Shown one piece after another: positions 8,655 through 18,403 of a DNA stretch of 64,000 nucleotides. The position numbers and the translations under genes were made by a program. The notes beneath the pieces were generated by a model, which saw only the letters and a list, made by a program, of their open reading frames with translations, did not search any database and was not told the origin of the DNA. The DNA lies in the NCBI GenBank assembly GCA_020636195.1, contig JACJYH010000007.1:124001-188000 (forward strand), read 5' to 3'. The stretch is from Lewinellaceae bacterium (GTDB lineage: Bacteria; Bacteroidota; Bacteroidia; Chitinophagales; Saprospiraceae). The number at the start of each line of letters is the position of its first letter. Position 1 is the first letter of the stretch.

Positions 8655-9974
8655 TCAGGTGTTTTGGGGATGGTTTTGTAAAAATTGTCTTACAGCGGCG
8701 TATGAGACGGTCGTATTCTTGAAATGTGTGATGGCCTCATTGATTTGAGCATCATTTGCTTTAAGCGAATTTAAAATGTTCATCAAGTGCATCTTCATGT
8801 GGCCGTGTTGGATACCGGTTGTAACTAAAGAACGTATGGCAGCGAAGTTTTGTGCCAATCCCACAGCGGCAGTGATCCTCATGAGCTCCAATGCTGAAGG
8901 ATTCCCAAGTATATTTAATGAAATTTTTGCCAATGGATGCAATGATGTCAATCCACCTACAGTTCCGATAGACAAAGGTATTTCCAGCCAAAACTTAAAC
9001 ATATTATCTTCCAAGGTGCAATAGCTCAAGCTCCTATAACTACCATCTTTAGCAGCATAGGCATGGCCTCCGGCTTCAACTGCCCTAAAATCATTTCCGG
9101 TGGCTAAAATAACTGCATCTATACCGTTGAAGATACCTTTATTGTGCGTAGTAGCACGAAACACATCTATATGTGCGATATCTACAGCCGTTTTAAATTT
9201 CTTTGCGAGCGTCTCCGCCATCATCCCATTAGTAAAAGTGCCTAAGCCTTCAATCGGACATGAAACTTCCGCTTTGACCAAGCATTGTGGCGTATAATTT
9301 GACAAAATAGACATGATGATATCCATGTCTTTTGCTTCATCTGGTAATGAAGGATGTGCTATGATGAAGGATTCTAATGTAGATGCAAAGGATTCCAAAA
9401 CAGAATTGATGAAATTTGCGCCCATGGAATCTTTGGTGTCAAAGGTCACCATAATTTGATAAATGTCCGGAATGGATGCAGAATAGTCCAATAATTCTGT
9501 TTTCAAGATGCCACCACCGCGTTGTTCCATATTGGATGTAATATGTTTCGCCTCCTGGATCATAGCTCTTTCTACATTTGGATAAATGGTGTATAAATCT
9601 TCTTTTTTACCACACCATTTAAAATGGATGTGCCCTGTTTTTTCAATACCTAAAATTTCTGTCTTGAAACCGCCTCTTGTGGACCAATATTTTGCAGCTG
9701 ATGAAGCTGCGGCCACCACGGAACTCTCTTCTATAACCATAGGCACAGTGTACACCTTGCCGTCAATTAAGAAGTTCGGTGCAATACCATAAGGAATGAC
9801 ATAGTTTGCAATGGTATTTTCGCTGAATCCGTCAATAATTTTTTGTAGTTGGGCATTTGAAATTTCAAATTCAGATATACTATTTTCGATATCAAATGGC
9901 ACCAAACTTTTTAACCAATTGATTTTTTCACTTTTTGACCATTTTGAAAAACCTTCAATCTTCATTCCCATCAT
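8655..9974 (-). CDS. mvaA: Hydroxymethylglutaryl-CoA reductase, class II
   Basis: Converts HMG-CoA to mevalonate (or the reverse) with NAD(P)H. The 439-residue length and motifs are those of class II enzymes: VIEESSVVAAASS with catalytic Glu near 82-83, the DSMGANFIN coenzyme-binding segment at 182-190, HNKG with Lys279, ATGNDFRAVE with Asp295, and GIQHGHM with the catalytic His near 392. The start at 9974 overlaps the stop of the IPP isomerase gene by ATGA, so the two are co-translated. Pairing with type 2 IPP isomerase points to the biosynthetic mevalonate route to isoprenoids (menaquinone and carotenoid precursors). No mevalonate kinase genes are in this window. Confidence 0.95.
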   Translation of the reverse strand: MMGMKIEGFSKWSKSEKINWLKSLVPFDIENSISEFEISNAQLQKIIDGFSENTIANYVIPYGIAPNFLIDGKVYTVPMVIEESSVVAAASSAAKYWSTRGGFKTEILGIEKTGHIHFKWCGKKEDLYTIYPNVERAMIQEAKHITSNMEQRGGGILKTELLDYSASIPDIYQIMVTFDTKDSMGANFINSVLESFASTLESFIIAHPSLPDEAKDMDIIMSILSNYTPQCLVKAEVSCPIEGLGTFTNGMMAETLAKKFKTAVDIAHIDVFRATTHNKGIFNGIDAVILATGNDFRAVEAGGHAYAAKDGSYRSLSYCTLEDNMFKFWLEIPLSIGTVGGLTSLHPLAKISLNILGNPSALELMRITAAVGLAQNFAAIRSLVTTGIQHGHMKMHLMNILNSLKANDAQINEAITHFKNTTVSYAAVRQFLQNHPQNT

Positions 9975-11005
9975 CTGACCTTTAAAAATTGCTTTGCGAA
10001 ACTTAATCCCTTGATTTGACTTTCTATGTACAATTGTAGTGTTTCATAACTTTCTAAAGCCGGTTTCAAAAATCCCGCTCCTTGTCCGTAAATAGCTTTG
10101 AAATGCATGGTTTCAATAGCGTAATATCCATCTAAAAATGATGAAATACCACCCGAAATGATAAACTCTTTGCAAGCAACTTTTTCTGAATTTTCCTTAA
10201 TAGTGTTGGCCCATTGGATCATTTCTGAATAAGTATGCCCGATAAATGAAAGTGCACCTTGGTTTATTTCTGTTCCGGAATGTCTTAATGACTCCAAAAG
10301 TGCAAAATTGGTACCGCCCACAGCTCCAAAATCAATAGCAGCCAATGGCAGTTCCATGAGTGCCTGTAAGCTTTGTGGTCCGAATCCTTGACCTACTTCT
10401 TTGACTATAATTTTATGAGGGAGATGATCTAATACTCTTTTTATAGTTTCGATAGGTTTGTGTACGAGTCTATCACCTTCCGGCTGCACCCATTCTTGCG
10501 TAGGATTGACATGAATGATCAAACCGTTTGCTTCCAATTTTTGTAATAAATCATTGACTTTATGCATTTGATGATCATGCACCAATTGTTCTATTTGTGC
10601 AATCCCTAAGTTGGCATATAAAGGTTGCTCACCCACCCATTTTCTGACCAAAAAATCATCAAGATAGGTGTCATCATGCAGGAGTTGCCTACACGAACCC
10701 AATCCCATACCCAATCCGAATTCTCCACATGCCTGCGCTAATCTCTGGTTGATCCATTTAGCTTTCTCAGTTCCACCTGTCATACTCGAAATCCACATGG
10801 GAGCTTTAAAAGTGCGCTCCAAAAATTGAATTGACAGGTCTTCATTTTCAGGATGCGCTGCCAGCATTGGTTCGTAATAGAATCTTTTGTCCACTGCATA
10901 CGACTCAACTTTTGAATCAAATGCCAGCGTCAAATGATCCTTTTTACGAGAAGAAGCCATGGTATCCCCTGAATTTTGCGATTTTGTGTCAGGGTTTTTC
11001 TTCAT
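9971..11005 (-). CDS. fni: Isopentenyl-diphosphate delta-isomerase, type 2 (FMN)
   Basis: Interconverts isopentenyl and dimethylallyl diphosphate using reduced FMN; unrelated to the type 1 enzyme. Family marks are RKKDHLTLA near residues 20-28, the WISSMTGGTEKAKWIN segment and GLGMGLGSCR of the TIM barrel, HVNPTQEWVQPEGD in mid-protein, and the GGISSFLDG phosphate-binding end. The ORF starts at 11005; an internal ATG at 10960 (MASSRKKDHLTLA) gives a more typical N-terminus and may be the true start. It heads the two-gene mevalonate operon with mvaA. A TATTTTTG -7-like element on the minus strand (11034-11041) lies just upstream. Confidence 0.94.
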   Translation of the reverse strand: MKKNPDTKSQNSGDTMASSRKKDHLTLAFDSKVESYAVDKRFYYEPMLAAHPENEDLSIQFLERTFKAPMWISSMTGGTEKAKWINQRLAQACGEFGLGMGLGSCRQLLHDDTYLDDFLVRKWVGEQPLYANLGIAQIEQLVHDHQMHKVNDLLQKLEANGLIIHVNPTQEWVQPEGDRLVHKPIETIKRVLDHLPHKIIVKEVGQGFGPQSLQALMELPLAAIDFGAVGGTNFALLESLRHSGTEINQGALSFIGHTYSEMIQWANTIKENSEKVACKEFIISGGISSFLDGYYAIETMHFKAIYGQGAGFLKPALESYETLQLYIESQIKGLSFAKQFLKVR

Positions 11006-11178
11006 TTTTACTATTTAATTTAAAAAAATTTGTCAAAAATAGAGATAAATTCTGATTATTATAGAAATTTGTAGCTCTGTAGTGCATCATTTTCTTGTGG
11101 CACTAAAGAAAAAAATCGGTAATTATTCCCCCCTGACATTATCGGCACATAATTATTTTGCTCAAAATTGATTTAAGA

Positions 11179-12306
11179 ATGTTCATCAGGTACTGGAGTA
11201 TTGCTTTATTTTTTCTGTTTTTTTCACATATTAATGCCCAATCCTTAGAAGCCGTCAATGATTTTAATTCAGGGGTGGACGCGTATAGGAAATCCAATTT
11301 TTCTCAGGCAATACATTTATATACTCAAGCGGTCACAAGGGATCCAAATTATATCAATGCCTATTACAATCGGGGCAATTGTTGGCTTGGTATGAAGGAT
11401 TTTGAAATGGCAAAGCAAGATTTCGAAAAGGTGATTGCATTGGATGAAAATCACGAGAAAGCCTATCTATTTAAAGGTTACTGCGAGCTTTTACAAAAAA
11501 AATATGCTGAAGCTATCCAAAGTTTAGATATGGCTATTAGGCTCAATCCAAATTCAGAAAAAGCATATATCAACCGAGGAACGGCAAATCTGAATACTGA
11601 AAATTATGCTCAAGCAGAAGATGACTTGACCCATGCAATCAGCTTGGGAAGTCAGTCTCACGTCACATTTCAAAATAGAGGCATTGCTAGGTCGAAACAA
11701 GGAAAAAATATAGAAGCCATGAGTGACTTTATGATGGCTTCAGACTTAAAACCCGACTTTTTGGAGAGCACAAAAGAACTTTCAAAAATATATTTAAAGC
11801 TTGAAAAATGGAATGAGGCCATTGCCAGTTTGACCTCAGCTTTGAGAATAGATGCATCCAATGCTGACTTTTACCATCAACGAGGGTATGCAAAACTCAT
11901 GAAAGAAGACCTAAATGGAGCTATAACAGATTTTTCTATTTGCTTAGAGCTCGATCCAGCCCATAAATCTGCAGCTGAAAACAAAGCCATTGCAGATTAT
12001 AAAATGGGTAATTTTGAAGCAGCAGTGATGGATTATACCGATGTAATAAAATTTTCACCAAAGAATGCTACACTTTTTGTACAAAGAGGCATTTGTTTAC
12101 TAGAAATAAAGCAATTTGATCGTGCTATTACCGATTTTGATCAAGCCATTAAAATAAATTCAGGTTTGGCAGAAGCCTACTTCAATCGAGCCAATGCTTA
12201 TTCAAAGACCATGGATTTCAAAAGCGCATGTAAGGATATCAAGCAATCTGCAAAACTCGGTTATGAACCCGCCAATGCGCATGTCAATGCACTTTGCAAT
12301 CTTTGA
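11179..12306 (+). CDS. Secreted TPR-repeat protein
   Basis: A 375-residue protein with a signal peptide (MFIRYWSIALFFLFF..NAQ) followed almost entirely by tetratricopeptide repeats, about ten units of 34 residues with the usual A..YNRG, A..D..KAI spacing. TPR arrays are protein-interaction scaffolds; a periplasmic location is predicted. I choose the ATG at 11179: the frame opens at a TTG at 11158, but the ATG gives a cleaner signal peptide. It stands alone, convergent with mutS2 with only 14 bases between the stops. The partner cannot be told. Confidence 0.85.
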   Translation: MFIRYWSIALFFLFFSHINAQSLEAVNDFNSGVDAYRKSNFSQAIHLYTQAVTRDPNYINAYYNRGNCWLGMKDFEMAKQDFEKVIALDENHEKAYLFKGYCELLQKKYAEAIQSLDMAIRLNPNSEKAYINRGTANLNTENYAQAEDDLTHAISLGSQSHVTFQNRGIARSKQGKNIEAMSDFMMASDLKPDFLESTKELSKIYLKLEKWNEAIASLTSALRIDASNADFYHQRGYAKLMKEDLNGAITDFSICLELDPAHKSAAENKAIADYKMGNFEAAVMDYTDVIKFSPKNATLFVQRGICLLEIKQFDRAITDFDQAIKINSGLAEAYFNRANAYSKTMDFKSACKDIKQSAKLGYEPANAHVNALCNL

Positions 12307-12320
12307 GTATCAAATAGAAA

Positions 12321-14702
12321 TTAGAATTTCACCAACGTAACACCTTCACCACCTTGATCAGGGTGTGGATGCCATATTTCCTTGATATCTTTGTACTGTC
12401 GGAGGAGTTTTTTGACTTCGTTTTTCAGAACGCCTGTGCCGATGCCATGGATGATTTTGACCTCGTAGGCGTTGCTTACCAATGCTTTATCCATAAACTC
12501 TTGCAACATATACAGCGCATCCGATTTGGTATATTCGCGGATATCAATTTTCGTTTCATGTTGACGATAGTCATCTGAGAGTACATTATTGACGCTTTTA
12601 TGTTTTTTGATTTCTATGGGTTCTTTGATTAATACAAGGTCAATGATAGGAACCATCAGTCTAAAAGTCCCTAAGTTGACTTCGGCCATATCCTTACTCA
12701 TAGAGATGATTTCTCCGGTAGATGTCCCATTGCGCATTCTAACATGCGATCCCACAGCTAGTTTTTCATGGAACTGTTCTTCTGACTCGAAGACTTCTTT
12801 CTTGATTTCATGTAGTTCCTTTTTGGTTTTACTTTGATGTTCGCGCAATTTTAATGCTGCCGATTTAAGTTTTTCTTCATCCTTAGATTTGCGAACTTCA
12901 CTGAGCAACTTTTGGATTTCTTGAACATCGTGGGTTACTTTCGATGCTAATTGTTCTTTTGCTTGAAGTTTCAGTTTCTTTTTCTTGATGTCGAGATCAC
13001 CTTTCATTTGTTCGTATGACTTCATCAATTTATCCAAGCGATCTTGCTTTTCTATCAGCGATGTGAATTTATTTTCATACTCACGTTTTTCATCCATGAG
13101 TGCGCCTAACAGGTCATCTATAGCGGTTTCTGACTCACCAACTCTCTTTCTTGCGTTGTTAATAATTTTTTTATCCAGGCCTATTTTGTCTGCAATTTCA
13201 AAAGCAAATGAACTTCCCGGTTTTCCGATATGCAATCTAAAAGTAGGCTTCAAATGTTGCCTGTCAAATTCCATTGAACCATTGACGATGCCTTTGTTTT
13301 TATACGCAAAGTACTTCAAGTTTGAGTAATGTGTGGTGATCACTCCGAAAACTTTCCTATGGTTGATTTCTTTGAGAATGGATTCAGCTATCGAACCCCC
13401 AATTTTCGGATCCGTACCCGATCCAAATTCGTCAATCAATACTAAACTTAAACCATCAGCATTTTCTGTGATAAATTTCATGTTGGAGAGGTGAGAACTG
13501 TAGGTACTCAAATCATCATCGATAGATTGCTGATCGCCAATATCCACAAAAAATTTAGTAAAAATTCCAAATACAGAGTTTTCATCTACGGACACAGGAA
13601 TTCCACTTTGAACCATCAATTGTAACAATCCAACCGACTTCAAAGCAACAGATTTGCCGCCAGCATTGGGGCCGCTCAACACTACCAGCCGATTGTCCCC
13701 GAATAACTTGATATCAAATGGGATGACGGTCTGTTGGGTTTGCCGACTTTTCAATACCAGTACAGGATTTGAAGCCATTCGAAAATCAAAAACCGGTTTT
13801 TCTTGAATATATGGCTTGCCACCACCAATAGCAAGTGCAAAAATGGCCTTTGCCCTAATGGTATCTACTTTTGTCAACACATGTTGAATCGCCAAGATCG
13901 CATCTGAAAATGGCCTTAAGTAAGCACATAATTCTCTCAAGATTTTATAAATCTCATGTCTTCGCTCTGCTATCAGATTATAGACATCATTGTTGAGCTG
14001 CATGACAGATTCCGGCTCAATAAATACAGTTTTACCAGTAGCTGACTCATCATGAATCAAACCTGGTATTTTTCTTTTATGTTCTACAGCGACCGTCAAG
14101 ACCTTCCTGCCATTTCTGATGCTCTCTAAACTGTCTATCAGGAAACCCTTACTTTTTGCGACTTCTAATTCAATATTGAAAGCTCTATCTGCTTGTTGCT
14201 CTTTTGTTTTTATTTGCTTAGTAATTTTCAACAAGGCTTCAGATGCATCAGGTCTTACATTTCCTTCCTCATCCAAGATTCTATCTATCTCTTGAACCAG
14301 TTTTCTGTCGATGATGATCGCTTGAAATAATCCTGATAAAATAGGATGTGTCTTAGATTTCTCCCTATCTTCAAAATAGGATGTCAAGTCAACACCTAAA
14401 GATACCAAGTGGTAAATTTTGCCGATGCTGTCAATCTCTAATACGTAACCTTCTTTCTTAAGTAAAACCACATCTTCTCTTACATCTTCAAATGAGCCCA
14501 TAGGAATATTGTCACTGCGCTCCATAGATTTTTTGTACTCATCTACCTCGTTATGGAGATTTGAAATGCGTACTACATCATCAAGGATTTCTAATTGGTC
14601 AAAATACGCCTTTGCCATGGAAGATAGACAATACGTTTTGATAGACTCAATGATCTTATCGAATTCCAGTTTATGTCTTATGTCAGAGGGATATAAAATC
14701 AT
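12321..14702 (-). CDS. mutS2: MutS2-family ATPase/endonuclease
   Basis: A 793-residue MutS2 homologue, a family that binds branched DNA to suppress recombination and also rescues collided ribosomes. It has the core and clamp region (1-320), a MutS ATPase domain with Walker A GPNAGGKS near 337-344, Walker B LVLIDEFGSGTDP, a coiled coil near 500-620 and a C-terminal Smr domain (about 720-793) with IDIR replacing the common LDLRG and an intact HGIGTGVL motif. The mismatch-recognition domain of MutS is absent, as expected. It is last in a tight minus-strand run with the aldo/keto reductase 12 bases upstream. Confidence 0.95.
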   Translation of the reverse strand: MILYPSDIRHKLEFDKIIESIKTYCLSSMAKAYFDQLEILDDVVRISNLHNEVDEYKKSMERSDNIPMGSFEDVREDVVLLKKEGYVLEIDSIGKIYHLVSLGVDLTSYFEDREKSKTHPILSGLFQAIIIDRKLVQEIDRILDEEGNVRPDASEALLKITKQIKTKEQQADRAFNIELEVAKSKGFLIDSLESIRNGRKVLTVAVEHKRKIPGLIHDESATGKTVFIEPESVMQLNNDVYNLIAERRHEIYKILRELCAYLRPFSDAILAIQHVLTKVDTIRAKAIFALAIGGGKPYIQEKPVFDFRMASNPVLVLKSRQTQQTVIPFDIKLFGDNRLVVLSGPNAGGKSVALKSVGLLQLMVQSGIPVSVDENSVFGIFTKFFVDIGDQQSIDDDLSTYSSHLSNMKFITENADGLSLVLIDEFGSGTDPKIGGSIAESILKEINHRKVFGVITTHYSNLKYFAYKNKGIVNGSMEFDRQHLKPTFRLHIGKPGSSFAFEIADKIGLDKKIINNARKRVGESETAIDDLLGALMDEKREYENKFTSLIEKQDRLDKLMKSYEQMKGDLDIKKKKLKLQAKEQLASKVTHDVQEIQKLLSEVRKSKDEEKLKSAALKLREHQSKTKKELHEIKKEVFESEEQFHEKLAVGSHVRMRNGTSTGEIISMSKDMAEVNLGTFRLMVPIIDLVLIKEPIEIKKHKSVNNVLSDDYRQHETKIDIREYTKSDALYMLQEFMDKALVSNAYEVKIIHGIGTGVLKNEVKKLLRQYKDIKEIWHPHPDQGGEGVTLVKF

Positions 14703-14714
14703 GTGTTCTGATAT

Positions 14715-15572
14715 TTACGGCACATTTGCACCCATAGATGCTGACCATATTTCTGTCCATTCTTGCTTTGTTAGAATGGTGGATTGAACCATTGGGAGTT
14801 TGGATATTCTATCTGAATTTGTAGTACCTATGACAGGTATAGGATGTGTAGGATGGCCAAGAATCCATGCCAAAAGTATAACATGTTCGGGGACACCATG
14901 GGTCTGCGCTATTTTTTGTACTACAGAATGTACTGTACTATTATGTTCTCTGAAGTATGTTCCCATCGGTGACCATACCATGGGTTGGATATTGTGGATG
15001 GCCATATATTCCAATTCACCATCCAACATTGGTGAAAAATGTGTCGCTGAAAATTGAATTTGGTTGTAGTTGATAGGCATACTCTGTCGCAACAACTCTG
15101 ACTGAAATGGTGTAAAATTACTTACTCCAAAAGATCGTATTTTCCCTTGCTCTTTTAGGAGTGATATGGCTGCAGCCACTTCTTCGGGCTGTAAAAGTGG
15201 ATCAGGTCTATGCAATAAAAATATATCAACATAATCTGTTTGTAATAGCTTCAATGAACGTTCACAACAAGAGATGATATAATTCTTGCTGTAATCATAG
15301 TGTTTTATATAAATATCTTTGTTGTTGGGTTTTCTGATACCACATTTTGTAATCAAAGTGATGTCTTCTCGGGCAATATTTGATTGTGCAAATGCTCTTC
15401 CAAACGCTTCTTCTGTGGTATAATCGCCATAAATATCTGCATGGTCAAAGGTGGATATCCCGACATCTAGGAAAGCATGCATCAATGACTGCATCTCCTG
15501 AGTACTTGCTTTTATACCGCCTTCGCCCCAAAGCATGCATCCTGCTGCCATTTTTGACAATGCTATTTCCAT
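14715..15572 (-). CDS. Aldo/keto reductase
   Basis: A 285-residue NADPH-dependent aldo/keto reductase of the YdhF-like group. Visible landmarks are DHADIYGDYTTEE with the catalytic Asp/Tyr, ITKCGIR with the active-site Lys, DIFLLHRPDP with the catalytic His, FGVSNF for substrate binding, and the cofactor-binding PVIGTTNSDRI near the C-terminus. Substrate unknown. It sits 12 bases upstream of mutS2 and 17 downstream of the META lipoprotein gene, all in one direction, so probably co-transcribed. Confidence 0.92.
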   Translation of the reverse strand: MEIALSKMAAGCMLWGEGGIKASTQEMQSLMHAFLDVGISTFDHADIYGDYTTEEAFGRAFAQSNIAREDITLITKCGIRKPNNKDIYIKHYDYSKNYIISCCERSLKLLQTDYVDIFLLHRPDPLLQPEEVAAAISLLKEQGKIRSFGVSNFTPFQSELLRQSMPINYNQIQFSATHFSPMLDGELEYMAIHNIQPMVWSPMGTYFREHNSTVHSVVQKIAQTHGVPEHVILLAWILGHPTHPIPVIGTTNSDRISKLPMVQSTILTKQEWTEIWSASMGANVP

Positions 15573-15589
15573 TTTTGATTGATTTCTGT

Positions 15590-16246
15590 CTATGTGGTTT
15601 TCTTGAAAACAAGCACAGTCTTTCCGGATTTATCCTTCAGGACGAGCTTAGATTTTTCAATGGCATAACTGAATGCGTTGGACAATCTCCAGTTAAATTC
15701 TTCATCTATTTTACCTATATTCTGACAGGCTTTTTTAGTCCTAATAAGTGATCCGAAAATCAATGTTTTCTCAGAAAACTCCAAAACGTCGCTGCGATAA
15801 TTATTGCAACCATCAAACCCTGATACTGAACGATAATCTGATGTAAACACCAAGGTTGGAGCTACTGCTTCTGCTACAGCTACCTCAGGTGAAAGGATGG
15901 CTTCCAATTTCCAAGGTTGTAATAACAATGGATTTACCATGGATTTTTCTTCCAAAATAGACTTTAATCGGAAAAGATCATTCCCAAAATTTCTAACAAG
16001 CAATTTTGATTGAATGCCTATTTTTGGTTCAAAATCGTCAATATTCTTACAAAGCGGTCTCCAGTCGTTCGTCAATTGTTGCGCCACTTGAACTTGTAAA
16101 CAGTTTTCACCATTCACTCTTGCAAAATATGGGCTTACCCAAACGATCTTTTCATCATCTCCCAATGGTATAGGCGGTATTTCTTTTTTTGCACACGTAG
16201 TAACCATACCTGCTAAAACCAAAATTAATAAACTCACTCTCGACAT
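15590..16246 (-). CDS. DUF4377 plus META (HslJ-like) lipoprotein
   Basis: A 218-residue envelope protein with a lipoprotein-type signal (..MVTTC, Cys19) followed by a DUF4377 domain (about 28-110; VSPYFARVNGENCLQVQ) and a META/HslJ-like domain (about 115-215; SGFDGCNNYRSD, RTKKACQNI). META-domain proteins such as HslJ are linked to stress or antibiotic tolerance, but the molecular role is unclear. It begins five bases after nadA stops, so shares its transcript. Confidence 0.85.
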   Translation of the reverse strand: MSRVSLLILVLAGMVTTCAKKEIPPIPLGDDEKIVWVSPYFARVNGENCLQVQVAQQLTNDWRPLCKNIDDFEPKIGIQSKLLVRNFGNDLFRLKSILEEKSMVNPLLLQPWKLEAILSPEVAVAEAVAPTLVFTSDYRSVSGFDGCNNYRSDVLEFSEKTLIFGSLIRTKKACQNIGKIDEEFNWRLSNAFSYAIEKSKLVLKDKSGKTVLVFKKTT

Positions 16247-16251
16247 AGGTA

Positions 16252-17265
16252 TTATGCTTTAAAGCCTGCTTTAGCGCTAATTTCCAACATTCTATCTATT
16301 GACTTCCGACCTTGTTCTATGATCCAATCTTCTAGTATGATTTCCGGAAGTTCATATTTCATACACAAGTACAGCTTTTCCATGGTGTTCAACTTCATGT
16401 AAGGACATTCATTACAAGCACAATTGCTGTCAGGAGGAGCCGCTATGAATTCTTTATCTGGTGAGGCGAGTTCCATTTGGTGGATGATGCCTGCTTCAGT
16501 ACCAACGATAAATGAAGTGGCTTCTGATGACTTTGTAAAATTGAGTAATTGGCTTGTAGAACCTATAAAATCTGCCATTTTCAAGATATGTTCTTCACAC
16601 TCAGGATGAGCTATAAATAAGGCATTGGGATGCCGTACTTTTAGCTTTGTGATTTTCTCGGCTGAAAAAATTTCATGTACCATACAAGCACCATTCCATA
16701 AGACCATGTCTCTTCCCGTCTTTTTGATGAGATAGGCACCTAAATTTTTATCTGGAGCAAAAATGATCCCTTTTTCTTCGGGAACACTATTGACGATGAC
16801 TTCTGCATTGGATGATGTGCAACATATATCGGTCAGTGTTTTAAGCTCTGCAGTACAGTTGATATAACTGATCACGACATGATCCGGATATTTTTCTTTG
16901 AATTTTGAAAAGAGAGAAGGTGGACAACTATCAGCCAAAGAACATCCTGCCTTCAAATCCGGTAAGATCACTTTTTTATTGGGATTCAGCATTTTGGCGG
17001 TTTCAGCCATAAAATGTACTCCGGCAAACACAATGATATCAGCGTCAGTTTTTGCTGCTTTTTGAGATAACTGGAGGCTATCACCTATATAATCTGCAAC
17101 ATCTTGGACTTCAGATTCTTGATAATAATGTGCCAAAATGACCATGTTTTTCTCCTTTTTCAAAGCTTGAATGGCCTCTACTAAATCCATTGTGGGATCA
17201 ACTTCCATATCCAAAAATCCATTTTCAAAGAGATTTTTTTTTGCATGAGCTATCTGTGATGACAT
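16252..17265 (-). CDS. nadA: Quinolinate synthase
   Basis: Condenses iminoaspartate with dihydroxyacetone phosphate to quinolinate in de novo NAD synthesis, using a 4Fe-4S cluster. The 337-residue protein has the N-terminal ILAHYYQ..EVQDVADYIGDS signature and three cysteines expected as cluster ligands: Cys108 (KAGCSL), Cys194 (NGACMVH) and Cys287 (CNECPYM). No nadB or nadC is adjacent. It lies 82 bases below the EEP-family gene and is tightly followed by the META lipoprotein gene. Confidence 0.96.
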   Translation of the reverse strand: MSSQIAHAKKNLFENGFLDMEVDPTMDLVEAIQALKKEKNMVILAHYYQESEVQDVADYIGDSLQLSQKAAKTDADIIVFAGVHFMAETAKMLNPNKKVILPDLKAGCSLADSCPPSLFSKFKEKYPDHVVISYINCTAELKTLTDICCTSSNAEVIVNSVPEEKGIIFAPDKNLGAYLIKKTGRDMVLWNGACMVHEIFSAEKITKLKVRHPNALFIAHPECEEHILKMADFIGSTSQLLNFTKSSEATSFIVGTEAGIIHQMELASPDKEFIAAPPDSNCACNECPYMKLNTMEKLYLCMKYELPEIILEDWIIEQGRKSIDRMLEISAKAGFKA

Positions 17266-17347
17266 AATGAAAATTTTATAAATAAATTGGATGCTATTTT
17301 AAAACTTGGAAATTCTACTTTTGGTTCAGCTAGTCAATAATTTTATC

Positions 17348-18403
17348 TCACGGAATGGTATCTATTACAATGCTGGCTTTTATAGGGTAATGGTCTGAAA
17401 CCTTCCTTCTAATGATGTCAAATTGGGTAACCTGAAATCGTGGGTCAGTAAAAATATAATCTATCCTAAGTAGTGGAATGATACCTGCATACGTAGTTCC
17501 GATACCAAAGCCACGCTCTTTGAATGCATCGATTTTGTGATCTGAGAGAACTTTATATGTATAAGATACAGGTGTATCATTCATATCTCCGGCTAGGAGG
17601 ACAGGATAAGGACATTTGTCAATACTTTCTTCAATTTTTTGAGCTTGGTCACTTCTACTGATATGATAGTTTTTAAATTTACGCAGCATAGATTTAACAT
17701 CATACCAAGCCTTGTCGGTCGATATATTGTTATCGTTGGCGAGTTTTTCAGCATCAGCACTAATCCTGTTGGATTTAAGATGGTATGAATACACTCTTAT
17801 AGTGTCACCAAAAGTGATAATGTCTGCCCACACGCAAGAATTTGTAATCGTTCCAAAATTTATCTCACCCTTTTTTATCATCGGAAACTTTGAAACTAGA
17901 ACTGCACCTTTTGATACATGATGAATAAAATGCTTAGGAAATTTTTCTTTGACCAATTTTAGGGCTTCCTCATTGGTCTCCTGAAGACAAAGTATGTCGC
18001 CATCGGTCAAATCTTCTAATAGCTCTTTGTATCTTCCTTTCACTTGTTTTTGGTTCTTTTCCTTTGGGATATATCCAAATGATGCATTGCTCATGTTAAA
18101 GGACACCACTTCTATAGTTTTCTTTTTTATTTCTATAGGTGCACCTTTAAATGTAATGAATCCGGTAATATAATTCCAACCCAAGAGTAAGCAAACTATT
18201 GAAAGTAAGGAATACTTTGGTTTTTGTATCATCCAAAAAACGATAAAACCAATGTTGACAATTAAAAATATTGGGAACATCAGTCCGAAAAAGGAAAATA
18301 CCCACGTTTTAGAAGGATCAATGTATGGAGCAAGGTAGGACAATAAAGTTCCGATTACGACACCAATATTGATAAACCACGATATTTTTGTTATAAAGTT
18401 CAA
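17348..18403 (-). CDS. Membrane-anchored EEP-family nuclease/phosphatase
   Basis: A 351-residue protein with three N-terminal membrane segments (about 8-28, 33-58, 66-86) and an endonuclease/exonuclease/phosphatase domain. All metal and catalytic positions are present: Asn103 (SFNMSN), Glu142 (QETNE), His208 (YHLKS), Asp273/Asn275 (GDMND), Asp315 (RIDYIF) and Asp337-His338 (SDHYP). The fold covers nucleases, inositol and sphingolipid phosphodiesterases, so substrate is open. It overlaps the rhomboid gene by ATGA. Confidence 0.9.
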   Translation of the reverse strand: MNFITKISWFINIGVVIGTLLSYLAPYIDPSKTWVFSFFGLMFPIFLIVNIGFIVFWMIQKPKYSLLSIVCLLLGWNYITGFITFKGAPIEIKKKTIEVVSFNMSNASFGYIPKEKNQKQVKGRYKELLEDLTDGDILCLQETNEEALKLVKEKFPKHFIHHVSKGAVLVSKFPMIKKGEINFGTITNSCVWADIITFGDTIRVYSYHLKSNRISADAEKLANDNNISTDKAWYDVKSMLRKFKNYHISRSDQAQKIEESIDKCPYPVLLAGDMNDTPVSYTYKVLSDHKIDAFKERGFGIGTTYAGIIPLLRIDYIFTDPRFQVTQFDIIRRKVSDHYPIKASIVIDTIP

